Positions 34,529-42,438 of a stretch of 64,000 bases of DNA are shown in pieces. The position numbers were made by a program, and so were the translations under genes. Each line of letters begins with the position of its first letter. Positions within the stretch are counted from its first letter, which is position 1. The notes below the pieces were generated by a model, which was given only the letters and a program-made list of their open reading frames with translations, did not search any database and had not been told where the DNA came from. The stretch lies in assembly GCF_011250635.1 (NCBI RefSeq), contig NZ_JAANNP010000001.1, positions 1,024,933-1,088,932 of the forward strand, read 5' to 3'. The stretch is from Motilibacter deserti (lineage in GTDB: Bacteria; Actinomycetota; Actinomycetes; Motilibacterales; Motilibacteraceae).

Positions 34529-35605
34529 TCAGGACGCGTCGCTGCTGAACCGCACCGCCTTCTCCGGGAGCTCGGCCCCCGCCCACACCCGCGCGCCGGC
34601 GAGCAGCTCGTTGTGCGCGCCGATCCGGGCGGCCTCGCCCACGACCACGCCGTCGAGCACCGTCTCGCGGCCCACCGCGGCGCCCGCGCCGACGACCGAG
34701 CTGCGGACCACCGCGCCGTCCTCGACCACGGCGCCGTCGAGCAGCACGCTGCCGTCGACGACCGCTCCCGCCCCGACCGTCGCACCGGCCCCGACCGTCG
34801 AGCCGCCGGTCACCTGGGCGTCGGCCGCGACGTGCGCCCCCTCGAGGACGAGCCGCTCCCCCACCGGGCCGGGCAGCGCGGTCGACGCGATCGTGCCGAG
34901 GACCAGGTCGCGCGAGCCCTTCACGAACGCCTCGGGCGTGCCGAGGTCGAGCCAGTACGCCCGCTCGACGTAGCCGTAGACCGGCGCCCCCGCCTCGAGC
35001 AGCCCAGGGAACGTCTCGCGCTCGACCGAGACGACCTTGCCGGCCGGGATCGCGTCGATGACCGAGCGGCGGAAGACGTAGCAGCCGGCGTTGATGCGGT
35101 TCGTCGGCGGGTCCGGCGTCTTCTCGAGGAACTCGAGGACCCTGCCGTCGTCGTCGAGCGGCACGCAGCCGAACGCGCGCGGGTCGTCGACCTCGGTCAG
35201 GTGCAGCGTCACGTCGGCGTCGTGCTCGCGGTGCAGCGCCAGCTGGGCGCCGATGTCGTGCCCGGACAGCACGTCGCCGTTGAAGATGACGACCGGGTCG
35301 TCCGGCCCGCTCTCGAGCAGGCCGGCGACGTTGCGGATGCCGCCCCCGGTGCCGAGCGGCTCGGTCTCGGTGACATACGAGATGCGCAGCCCGAGCTGGG
35401 ACCCGTCGCCGAAGTGGGCGGAGAACGTCTCCGCGCGGTACGACGTGGCGAGCACGACGTGCTCCACGCCGGCCGCTGCGGCCCGGGCGAGCTGGTGGGT
35501 CAGGAACGGGACCCCGGCGGTCGGGATCATCGGCTTCGCGCAGGTCAGGGTCAGCGGCCGCAGCCGTGTCCCCTTGCCACCGACGAGCAGGATGGCCTCG
35601 AGCAT
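34529..35605 (-). CDS. NDP-sugar pyrophosphorylase, mannose-1-phosphate guanylyltransferase-like
   Basis: 358 residues from the ATG at 35605. The N-terminal nucleotidyltransferase shows ILLVGGKGTRLRPLTLTCAKPM (nucleotide loop and Lys), TETEPLGTGGGIRN and VIFNGDVLSGHD (metal Asp). From about residue 255 a left-handed beta-helix of hexapeptide repeats follows (VGAGATVGAGAVVDGSVL). Length and layout match the mycobacterial GDP-mannose enzyme named ManB, which also lies near whiB2/fbiAB. GTP/mannose-1-phosphate is therefore the likely pair, though a glucose or other sugar nucleotide cannot be excluded. It supplies activated sugar to the glycosyltransferases around it. Confidence 0.88.
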   Translation of the reverse strand: MLEAILLVGGKGTRLRPLTLTCAKPMIPTAGVPFLTHQLARAAAAGVEHVVLATSYRAETFSAHFGDGSQLGLRISYVTETEPLGTGGGIRNVAGLLESGPDDPVVIFNGDVLSGHDIGAQLALHREHDADVTLHLTEVDDPRAFGCVPLDDDGRVLEFLEKTPDPPTNRINAGCYVFRRSVIDAIPAGKVVSVERETFPGLLEAGAPVYGYVERAYWLDLGTPEAFVKGSRDLVLGTIASTALPGPVGERLVLEGAHVAADAQVTGGSTVGAGATVGAGAVVDGSVLLDGAVVEDGAVVRSSVVGAGAAVGRETVLDGVVVGEAARIGAHNELLAGARVWAGAELPEKAVRFSSDAS

Positions 35606-35633
35606 GGGTCCCCTCCCAGAAGGCCGGTCGGCC

Positions 35634-36641
35634 TCACCGTTCGCGCTGGCGCCGGGGGTGCCCCGGCGCTCCGGCGCCATCCTCCCAGGCCGCCGCCCCC
35701 GCACCGTCGAGCGACGCCCCGCGCCCGGCGCGCCAGCCGAGCGCCGCCGCGCCGGCGGTGACCACGTCCCCGGCGGTCATGAGCAGGCGGGACACCAGCG
35801 CGACCGCGGTGCCGTCGTGCGTGGCGAGCACCGGCGACAGCAGTGCCACCAGCGCGACCTCGCGCGCGCCCGCGCCGGCCGGCGCGACGATGAGCAGGAA
35901 CCCCGCGCACCAGGCCAGCGCGAAGCCGCCCACCGCGAGCGGGAGCGTCCGGCCCGCCGGCGCACCGAGGTCCACCGCAAGCAGCTCGACGTGCAGCCCG
36001 AACGCCACCCACGACACGACCGACCAGGCGAAGGCAGTCATCGTCCCGCGGCCGGTCAGCGGCTGCTCCGGCGGCTCGCGCCGGGCGAGCGTCAGCACAC
36101 GCGTGAGCAGCGGGTTGAGCACCCCGGGGTGGAGCAGCAGCAGGAAGAGCGGCGCGAGCAGCACCACCCAGCGGTAGCCCGCCGCCTCGTCGCTCGCGAA
36201 CGGCAGCGCGACCGCGCCCACCAGCAGGCCCGCGCCGAGGTAGACGAGGATCGTCAGCGCGATCGCGGACGCGCTGCGCCGGCGCGGCACCCCGGCGTCG
36301 CGCCCCATCTCCATCTGCGCGAGAACCGGCCACAGCGAGCCGGGGAGGTACTTGCCGAGCTGGCCGACGAAGAAGATGCGCGCCGCCGCGGGCACCGGCA
36401 GCGGCGAGCCCATGTCCGCGAGGAGCGCGCGGTAGGCCAGCATGCTGCCGACCAGCCCGACCAGGACCGCCAGCAGCGCGCCTGCCAGCGTCAGCGGCGC
36501 GAGCTCGGCCAGCGACTCGGAGACCTCGCCCCACTGGGAGGCGACGGCGTACGCGGCGAACGCGACGACCGCGGCGAGGAACGCCACGCGCACCCAGCGG
36601 CTGCCGAGAAGCGCGCGCACCCGTTCGCTCCTCACCGGCAC
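35634..36641 (-). CDS. Flippase-like polytopic membrane protein (LPG synthase TM-region family)
   Basis: 335 residues with eight or so hydrophobic helices and the family motif ARIFFVGQLGKYLPGSLWPVLAQMEMG, recognisable as the lysylphosphatidylglycerol synthetase TM region/UPF0104 type. The later motif is FLLIVAPAGAGAREVALVALL. Such proteins are often encoded beside glycosyltransferases and thought to flip or handle lipid-linked sugars. The start is one of two GTGs (36641 or 36635); the ribosome site is weak. It ends 28 bases before the NDP-sugar pyrophosphorylase, so it is likely in the same operon. Confidence 0.85.
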   Translation of the reverse strand: MPVRSERVRALLGSRWVRVAFLAAVVAFAAYAVASQWGEVSESLAELAPLTLAGALLAVLVGLVGSMLAYRALLADMGSPLPVPAAARIFFVGQLGKYLPGSLWPVLAQMEMGRDAGVPRRRSASAIALTILVYLGAGLLVGAVALPFASDEAAGYRWVVLLAPLFLLLLHPGVLNPLLTRVLTLARREPPEQPLTGRGTMTAFAWSVVSWVAFGLHVELLAVDLGAPAGRTLPLAVGGFALAWCAGFLLIVAPAGAGAREVALVALLSPVLATHDGTAVALVSRLLMTAGDVVTAGAAALGWRAGRGASLDGAGAAAWEDGAGAPGHPRRQRER

Positions 36642-36728
36642 GAGCCTAGCCGCGGGTTAGCCTGCGGCTGGCGCCGGCGACGGGGACGGCGCCCGCCCGG
36701 CCTGCCCCCGTCCCGGACAGGAGGCCCC

Positions 36729-37796
36729 GTGCCCCGCTCGACCCTCCGCTCGTACGCCCTGCGCGCCGGCCTCGCCGCCGCCCTCGTGGCGCCGCTGGCC
36801 GCTTCGCCCGGGACCGCTTCCGCCGCGGGGCTGCGCCCGGTGGCGGTGCCCGGGACCGTGGGGGTCGACGTGAGCAAGGAGCAGACGGGCGACGCGCTCC
36901 CCGACGCCAGCCGGGCGCGGTTCGGCGTGGTCAACGTCAACGGCGGCAACTTCGGCCTGGTCAACGGGGACTTCGCCCGGCAGTGGTCGTGGGCGAAGTC
37001 CCTGCCCGGCGCCCCGCAGCTCTACCTCACGCCGGCCAACCCCGGCCCCGGCGGCGTCTACTGGGGCAAGGGCGGCCCGAAGGCGTGCAACGGCGGCAAC
37101 ACCGTGGGCTGCGCGTACGACTACGGCTGGGTCGGTGCGCGGCAGGCCGTGGCGTGGGCGCGCGCCGGCGGGCTCGCCAGCGGGCAGAAGGCCCAGTGGT
37201 GGATCGACATCGAGGACGACGCGACGTGGAACGACGCGCGCCCGGACCTCAACGCCGCGGTGCTGCGCGGCGTCCGTGACGCGCTCCGCGCGAGCGGCAC
37301 GGCCAGCTCGGTCGGCGTCTACGTCCTCGCGGCCCACTGGCGCTCGCTCGTGGCGCCCACCGCCGCCCGGCAGAAGCAGGCAGCCGACCTCGCGGCGCTC
37401 CCCGTCTGGGCCGTCGCCGGCGGGGCGGCGACGTCCGGGCAGGCGCGCCGCCGGTGCTCCGAGCCGTCGTCGACCGGCGGCACCGGGCCGGTCGTGCTGG
37501 CGCAGTCGTTCGCCGAGCCGGGCGAGATCAGCGTCGACATCGTCTGCCCGGTCAAGCCGGTCGGCAGCGTGCGCGTGACCAGGGCGGGCGTCGCGGCTCT
37601 GCGCGGCACCGCGCTGCCGGGGACGAAGGTCTCCCTCACGGTCAGCCAGCGTGGCCGGGCGGCGCGGACGGTACGCGCGACGGCCGGCGCCACCGGCAGC
37701 TGGGCCGTCAACGTCCGGTCGCTCGCCCCGAAGGCCGGCGGCACCGTGCGGGTCAGCGGGTCCTCGCGCACCGTCACGCTGCTGCCGGCGCGCTGA
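36729..37796 (+). CDS. Exported GH25-like (DUF1906-type) TIM-barrel protein
   Basis: 355 residues from a GTG with AGGAGG ahead. Signal peptide YALRAGLAAALVAPLAASPGTASAA. The mature domain has the glycosidase-like core seen in DUF1906/GH25 proteins: GVDVSKEQTGDALPD, FGVVNVNGGNFGLVN, QLYLTPANPGPGG, QWWIDIEDDATWND (acidic DIED) and VGVYVLAAHWRSLVAP. This points to a muramidase-like or wall-binding role outside the cell. The last 80 residues (PGTKVSLTVSQRGRAARTVRATAG) are a beta-sandwich repeat. It is eight bases before the GT-B gene, so it starts an operon with the next two genes. Confidence 0.8.
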   Translation: MPRSTLRSYALRAGLAAALVAPLAASPGTASAAGLRPVAVPGTVGVDVSKEQTGDALPDASRARFGVVNVNGGNFGLVNGDFARQWSWAKSLPGAPQLYLTPANPGPGGVYWGKGGPKACNGGNTVGCAYDYGWVGARQAVAWARAGGLASGQKAQWWIDIEDDATWNDARPDLNAAVLRGVRDALRASGTASSVGVYVLAAHWRSLVAPTAARQKQAADLAALPVWAVAGGAATSGQARRRCSEPSSTGGTGPVVLAQSFAEPGEISVDIVCPVKPVGSVRVTRAGVAALRGTALPGTKVSLTVSQRGRAARTVRATAGATGSWAVNVRSLAPKAGGTVRVSGSSRTVTLLPAR

Positions 37797-37804
37797 GCCG
37801 CGCC

Positions 37805-38944
37805 GTGCGCGTCCTGTTCTTCGGCACGTACGACGTCCGTGCCCATCCCCGGGTCGGGGTGCTCGCCACCGGCCTCGCCCGGCACGGGCTCGACGTCCGC
37901 CAGCTGAACGCGCCGCTGGGCATCGGCACCGCCGGCCGCGTCGCCGTGCTCCGCCAGCCGTGGCGGCTGCCCGGGTTCGCGCTCACGCTGCTCTCGCGGT
38001 GGGCGTCCCTGGCGTGGCGGGCGCGGCGGCTGCGCGGCGCGTCGGCGCCGGACGTCGTGGTGGTCGGCTACCTCGGCCACTTCGACGTGCTGCTGGCCCG
38101 CCGGCTCTTCCCGCGCTCACGGATCGTGCTCGACCACCTCATCGGCGCGAGCGACACGGCGCTCGACCGCGGCGAGTCCGGCGGCGTCAAGCAGCGCCTG
38201 CTGCGGTCGCTCGACGCCGCCGCGCTGTCGGCGGCCGACGTCGTGGTCGTCGACACGGAGGAGCACCTCGGCACGCTGCCCCCGGAGCACCGGCGTCGAG
38301 GCGTGGTCGTGGCGGTGGGAGCGCCTGACGCATGGTTCGCACAGTCCGCTGCGGCGAACACTGCTTCTGGTGTCGAGGACCCGCTGCGCGTCGTGTTCTT
38401 CGGCCTCTTCACCCCGCTGCAGGGCGCCCCGGTCGTCGGTCAGGCGCTCGCCCTGCTCGCGGGCGAGCCCGTCGAGGCCACGCTCTACGGCACCGGGCAG
38501 GAGCTCGAGGCCGCGCGGGCCGCGGCGGGCGGCTCCGCCTCCGTGACGTGGCAGGACTGGGCCGCCCCGGAGGACCTCCCCCGGCTCGTGGCGGCGGCGG
38601 ATGTCTGCCTCGGGATCTTCGGCACCGGCCCCAAGGCGCTGCGCGTGGTGCCGAACAAGGTCTTCCAGGGTGCGGCGGCCGGCTGCGCGGTCGTCAGCTC
38701 CGACACCGACCCCCAGCGGCGCATGCTCGGGGACGCGGCGCTCCTGGTGCCGCCCGGCAACGCGGAGGCGCTCGCGGACGCGCTGCGGGCACTGGCCGGA
38801 GACCGCATGCTGCTGCGGGAGAAGCGGGCCGCGGCGCGCGAGCTCGCGGAACGCGCGTTCCGCCCCGAGCGGGTCGTCCTGCCGCTGGTCGCGGTGCTCA
38901 CCACAGGGGCCGGCGCGGGCGGCCTGGAAGGATCGGCGTCGTGA
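37805..38944 (+). CDS. GT-B glycosyltransferase (GT1/GT4 type)
   Basis: 379 residues, GTG start. A Rossmann N-terminal domain (VRVLFFGTYDVRAHPRVGVLATGL, APDVVVVGYLGHFDVLLAR) is followed by the C-terminal nucleotide-sugar domain. The latter carries LRVVFFGLFTPLQGAPVVGQAL, ADVCLGIFGTGPKALRVVPN and KVFQGAAAGCAVVSSD. In GT4 enzymes this region is the ExFG...E site; here the corresponding acidic residue is not obvious. It transfers a sugar from a nucleotide donor to an envelope glycan or lipid. It is coupled to the methyltransferase (GTGA overlap) and to the exported GH25-like protein upstream. Confidence 0.85.
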   Translation: MRVLFFGTYDVRAHPRVGVLATGLARHGLDVRQLNAPLGIGTAGRVAVLRQPWRLPGFALTLLSRWASLAWRARRLRGASAPDVVVVGYLGHFDVLLARRLFPRSRIVLDHLIGASDTALDRGESGGVKQRLLRSLDAAALSAADVVVVDTEEHLGTLPPEHRRRGVVVAVGAPDAWFAQSAAANTASGVEDPLRVVFFGLFTPLQGAPVVGQALALLAGEPVEATLYGTGQELEAARAAAGGSASVTWQDWAAPEDLPRLVAAADVCLGIFGTGPKALRVVPNKVFQGAAAGCAVVSSDTDPQRRMLGDAALLVPPGNAEALADALRALAGDRMLLREKRAAARELAERAFRPERVVLPLVAVLTTGAGAGGLEGSAS

Positions 38945-39675
38945 CGACGCAGCTGCCCCCGCTCACCGCCAACGCCTGGCTCCGCTGGGACACGGTCTCG
39001 CGGCTGCTCCCGGCCGAGCGCCCGCTCGACGTGCTCGAGGTCGGGTGCGGCCAAGGTGCTGCCGGGGCCCGGCTCGCCGCGCTCGGGCGCTACGTCGGGG
39101 TCGAGCCGGACGACCGGTCGTACGCCGTGGCCGTCGAGCGCGTCGGCGCGGCCGGCGGGGCGGTGCGGCACGGGTCGCTGGAGACGCTCGCGCCGGACGA
39201 GCGCTTCGACCTGGTGTGCGCGTTCGAGGTGCTCGAGCACATCGAGGACGACCGCGGCGCGCTGGCCTCCTGGGTCGACCGGCTGCGGCCCGGCGGCTCG
39301 CTGCTGCTGTCGGTGCCGGCGTACCAGCACCGCTTCGGCGCCGCCGACGAGCTCGTCGGCCACTACCGGCGCTACGACCCGCCCGCGCTGCGCCTGCTGC
39401 TGCGCGAGGCCGGGCTCGACGACGTGGACCTGCGGCTCTACGGCGCCCCGCTCGGCTACGCGTTGGAGGCCGCCCGCGACGCGCTCAGCGCGCGCAAGCT
39501 CGCCGCGGCCGGGTCGATGGCGGAGCGGTCGGGGCACAGCGGGCGCTACCTGCAGCCGTCCGAGACGTGGCAGAGCGCGCTGATCCGGGTCGGCACCCGG
39601 CCGTTCCGCGTCGCGCAGCGCGCGTTCCCGACGCGGGGGCCGGGGATCGTGGTGCGGGCGCGCAGGCCGGCCTGA
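38941..39675 (+). CDS. Class I SAM-dependent methyltransferase
   Basis: 244 residues. The GTG overlaps the glycosyltransferase stop. Motif I is VLEVGCGQGAAGARLAALG, followed by the acidic VGVEPDD, then FDLVCAFEVLEHIEDD and the post-III motif LRPGGSLLLSVPAYQH. This is the Methyltransf_11/23 type that often modifies sugar lipids or O-antigen-like polymers. The acceptor is unknown; coupling to the GT-B gene suggests it methylates the same glycan or its lipid carrier. Confidence 0.88.
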   Translation: MTTQLPPLTANAWLRWDTVSRLLPAERPLDVLEVGCGQGAAGARLAALGRYVGVEPDDRSYAVAVERVGAAGGAVRHGSLETLAPDERFDLVCAFEVLEHIEDDRGALASWVDRLRPGGSLLLSVPAYQHRFGAADELVGHYRRYDPPALRLLLREAGLDDVDLRLYGAPLGYALEAARDALSARKLAAAGSMAERSGHSGRYLQPSETWQSALIRVGTRPFRVAQRAFPTRGPGIVVRARRPA

Positions 39676-39711
39676 CGCGCTTGTCGGGGCGCCGCGGGCC
39701 GGTCGGTCTCC

Positions 39712-40791
39712 TCAGCCCGCGGCCGCCGGGTCCTTCACGAGGTCGGCCAGCGGCACGGGCCGCGTGCTCGTCGGTACGTCCAGGTGCGGGGGCTCGTGCA
39801 TGAGGACGCGGTCGCGCCCCCGGCGCTTGGCCTCGTAGAGCGCATGGTCGGCGCGGGCCGCCGTGTCCTGGGGACGCTCCCCGCTGGTCCGGGTGGCGAC
39901 CCCGCCGGAGAACGTGACACCCGGGCAGGCCGCGGACCACACCGTGGACAGTCGCTCGACGAGCCGAGCGGCTTCGCCGCTGGACGTCTCGGGCAGCACG
40001 AGCATGACCTCCTCGCCGCCGTAGCGGTAGGCGACGTCGCGCTGGCGGAGCACCGCGCGGACGGCGCTGCCGAACTGGCTCAGCACCGCGTCCCCGCCCG
40101 CGTGGCCGAGGGTGTCGTTGAGGCGCTTGAAGTGGTCCAGGTCGAGCATCGTGACGGCGTCCCCCGGCTGGAGCAGCCCGAGGTCGACGTCGAGCCGCCG
40201 GCGGTTGTGCAGGCCGGTGAGCGCGTCGGTGTCGGCCTCGCGGCGCAGCAGCATCCCGTTGCGCCGGTGCCGCGCGGCGAAGTCCGCCAGGAGCAGGGCG
40301 AGCAGGGTCCACACCGTGAGCGCGCCGGGGAGACGGGCAAGGAGGGGGCCGGACACCCCGCCGTTGGACAGGACGTACAGCGGCAGCATCGCGGGCACGA
40401 AGGCCAGCGCGGCACGGCGGCTCTGGGTGAGGCCGGCGTAGGTCGCCGCGAGGGTGAACAGGCCGTTGTACGCCGCGTTAATCGGCGCCGAGCCGTGAGC
40501 CATGCCCGTCACGGCGAGCGCCGCCATCCCGAGCACGGGGAAGCCCAGCAGTGCCACCGGAGGCAGCGTGCGCCACGGCAGCAGCAGGGCCAGCGCAGCG
40601 ATGCCAAGGGCCACGACCTGGGCGACGGCGGCGGTGACGAGGAGCTGGCGCCCGGGCGAGAGCAGCCAGTGCGTCGACAGCACCAGCGCGGCGCAGGTGA
40701 GCACGAGGCCGGCACCGAGCCGCGCCGGCGCCAGGCGCAACGGGCGCAGGTCATCAGGTCCCGCGTCGAGGGCGCCAGCCGTTGCCGTCAT
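39712..40791 (-). CDS. Membrane diguanylate cyclase (GGDEF)
   Basis: 359 residues from an ATG with AGGGG upstream. Six hydrophobic helices occupy residues 25-175 with no recognisable sensor domain. The cyclase follows at about 190-345: DTDALTGLHNRRRLDVDL, MLDLDHFKRLNDTLGHAGGD and the active loop YRYGGEEVML (GGEE variant of GGDEF, active in most relatives). An RxxD inhibition site is not obvious. It makes cyclic di-GMP from two GTP. In actinobacteria this controls development and motility. It is monocistronic and convergent with the methyltransferase. Confidence 0.92.
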   Translation of the reverse strand: MTATAGALDAGPDDLRPLRLAPARLGAGLVLTCAALVLSTHWLLSPGRQLLVTAAVAQVVALGIAALALLLPWRTLPPVALLGFPVLGMAALAVTGMAHGSAPINAAYNGLFTLAATYAGLTQSRRAALAFVPAMLPLYVLSNGGVSGPLLARLPGALTVWTLLALLLADFAARHRRNGMLLRREADTDALTGLHNRRRLDVDLGLLQPGDAVTMLDLDHFKRLNDTLGHAGGDAVLSQFGSAVRAVLRQRDVAYRYGGEEVMLVLPETSSGEAARLVERLSTVWSAACPGVTFSGGVATRTSGERPQDTAARADHALYEAKRRGRDRVLMHEPPHLDVPTSTRPVPLADLVKDPAAAG

Positions 40792-40975
40792 GCGGCCCCT
40801 GTCGGCGCCCCGAGAGGCCGACCTTAGTGATCCGGCCGGGTGACATCTCCGACGCTGTCGCGACCTCGGCGCGGCAGCGGCTTCCTTGTGGCGGGAACGT
40901 GCCGTAGCCGGCGAAACCTGGTCGTGCGGCACGCACCGCACTGCGGCCCGCGCGAGCGGAGGCCAGGCTGTTGCG

Positions 40976-41401
40976 GTGGCCCTTCCCGCACCGGACGCCC
41001 TGCTCGCCGCCGCCTGCCTGCACCTCGGCTTCCAGCTGACCGTGACCGCCGTCGTCTACCCGGCTCTGACCGAGGTCTCCGAGGCCGACTGGGCGCGGGC
41101 GCACTCCGCTCACGGGCGGCGGGTCACCCCGGTCGTGGCTCTGGTCTACGGCCTGCTGGCGGCCGCTTGCCTCTGGGCCCTCGCCGCCGGGCCGCACGAC
41201 CCGCTGCTGTTGCTCTCGACAGCTGGCGCCGGCTGCGCCGCCCTCGCGACCGCGCTCGTCGCGGGTCCGGCGCACGGCCGGCTCGGCCGGGAGGGCCGCA
41301 GCCCCGGGCTCGAACGTCGCCTTCGTCGTGCTGACGGCGTACGGCTCGATGGGGCGTTCGTCTGCGCAGCGGCGGCGCTCGCGTACGCGCTGACCGGGTG
41401 A
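40976..41401 (+). CDS. Small integral membrane protein
   Basis: 141 residues from the GTG at 40976. GGAGG lies 13 bases upstream, a little far; an ATG at 40886 would add thirty residues of unlikely sequence. Four hydrophobic segments are seen (LLAAACLHLGFQLTVTAVVYPAL, VVALVYGLLAAACLWALA, LLLSTAGAGCAALATALVAG, AFVCAAAALAYAL). The pattern HLGFQLTVTAVVYPALTEV resembles DUF1772-like membrane proteins. The function is unknown. Confidence 0.65.
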   Translation: MALPAPDALLAAACLHLGFQLTVTAVVYPALTEVSEADWARAHSAHGRRVTPVVALVYGLLAAACLWALAAGPHDPLLLLSTAGAGCAALATALVAGPAHGRLGREGRSPGLERRLRRADGVRLDGAFVCAAAALAYALTG

Positions 41402-41505
41402 CCCGCCACCGCGGTCGGAAGCAGGACGTGCTCCCCTCGGGCCGCGTCGTGAGGGCGGCATCCGCGGCCGTTGCTGCCGGGACGGACGTGGTCCACGATG
41501 CTGCG

Positions 41506-42309
41506 ATGCACCCGTTGCTGGCGGCCGCGTCGTGGGAAGCCGTCGAGGACGCCGACGCACGGTTCGCGGCGCTCGGGCGCGCGCTGGAGGAGTTGGGCGC
41601 CGAGCGGCTGGAAAGGGAGGCCGCTCTGCTCGCTCGCTCGCCCATCGGCGACGAACGGCAGGTGGGGCTCGACGCGCTCGCTGTGTTGATCCAGGCCGAC
41701 GAGCGCCTGGTCCCGCTCGCGGTCGCCCTGACCCGCGGGCTGCACGCCGACCCGGACGAGGACACGCGCTGGTCCGCCGCGCACCTGCTCGCCGGCTCAG
41801 GGCATCCGGACGCGGCCGGGCCTCTGTGCGCGTTCGCGCAGGACGCGGACGGCGACGTCCGTTGGCAGGTGGCCTACGGGCTGCCCGAGATGATCGCCGC
41901 TGCGGACGGGGGCCCGGAGGTCGCCGTGCACACGTTGATCCAGCTCATGCAGGACGCAGACGGCGACGTGCGGGACTGGGCGACGTTCGGGCTCGGGGTG
42001 AAGACGACGGTGGACGGGGCGCAGGTGCGTGCCGCCCTGGCGGCTCGGCTGCAGGACCCCGAGGGCGAGACCGCCGGGGAGGCCCTCGTGGGGCTGGCTC
42101 GACGAGGCGACCCACGCGTCCCGGGCCTCATCGAGCAGCGGGTCGAGCAGGGCGACGTCGGCAACCTGGTGGTGTCCGCGGCGGAGGCGTATGCGCAGCC
42201 CTCGTGCTGCACCGCGCTCCGGCAGCTGGAGCGCGAGGGATGGTCGGACGAGGCGTTCCCAGACCTGTTGGAGCGCGCCATCGCAGCGTGCTGCCCGGCC
42301 CCGAGCTGA
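41506..42309 (+). CDS. HEAT-repeat protein
   Basis: 267 residues from the ATG at 41506. A GTG at 41398, overlapping the previous stop, would give 303 residues, but that added segment looks unstructured. Helical repeats of about 30-35 residues are visible: RWSAAHLLAGSGHPDAAGPL, GDVRWQVAYGLPEMIAAAD, GDVRDWATFGLGVKTT and GEALVGLARRGDPRVPGLIEQR. They form a HEAT/PBS-lyase-type scaffold for protein binding. There is no signal peptide. No partner is apparent; its role is unknown. Confidence 0.78.
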   Translation: MHPLLAAASWEAVEDADARFAALGRALEELGAERLEREAALLARSPIGDERQVGLDALAVLIQADERLVPLAVALTRGLHADPDEDTRWSAAHLLAGSGHPDAAGPLCAFAQDADGDVRWQVAYGLPEMIAAADGGPEVAVHTLIQLMQDADGDVRDWATFGLGVKTTVDGAQVRAALAARLQDPEGETAGEALVGLARRGDPRVPGLIEQRVEQGDVGNLVVSAAEAYAQPSCCTALRQLEREGWSDEAFPDLLERAIAACCPAPS

Positions 42310-42361
42310 GACCGCCGGCACGAGCGGTCGCGGGCCGCGCCGCCTCACCGGCCCCGGGCCG

Positions 42362-42401
42362 CACGACGCCCGGACATCCGCAAGGGTGTCCGGGCGTCGT
42401 G
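42362..42401. terminator. Perfect bidirectional hairpin terminator
   Basis: A perfect 15-base inverted repeat (42362-42376, CACGACGCCCGGACA, pairing with 42387-42401) has a 10-base loop. It lies between two convergent genes: the HEAT-repeat gene stops at 42309 and the amidase gene stops at 42439. It can therefore terminate both. Confidence 0.88.
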
Positions 42402-42438
42402 AGCAGCGAGGGGCGCCGGTCTCGCTCGTGGTGACGCT

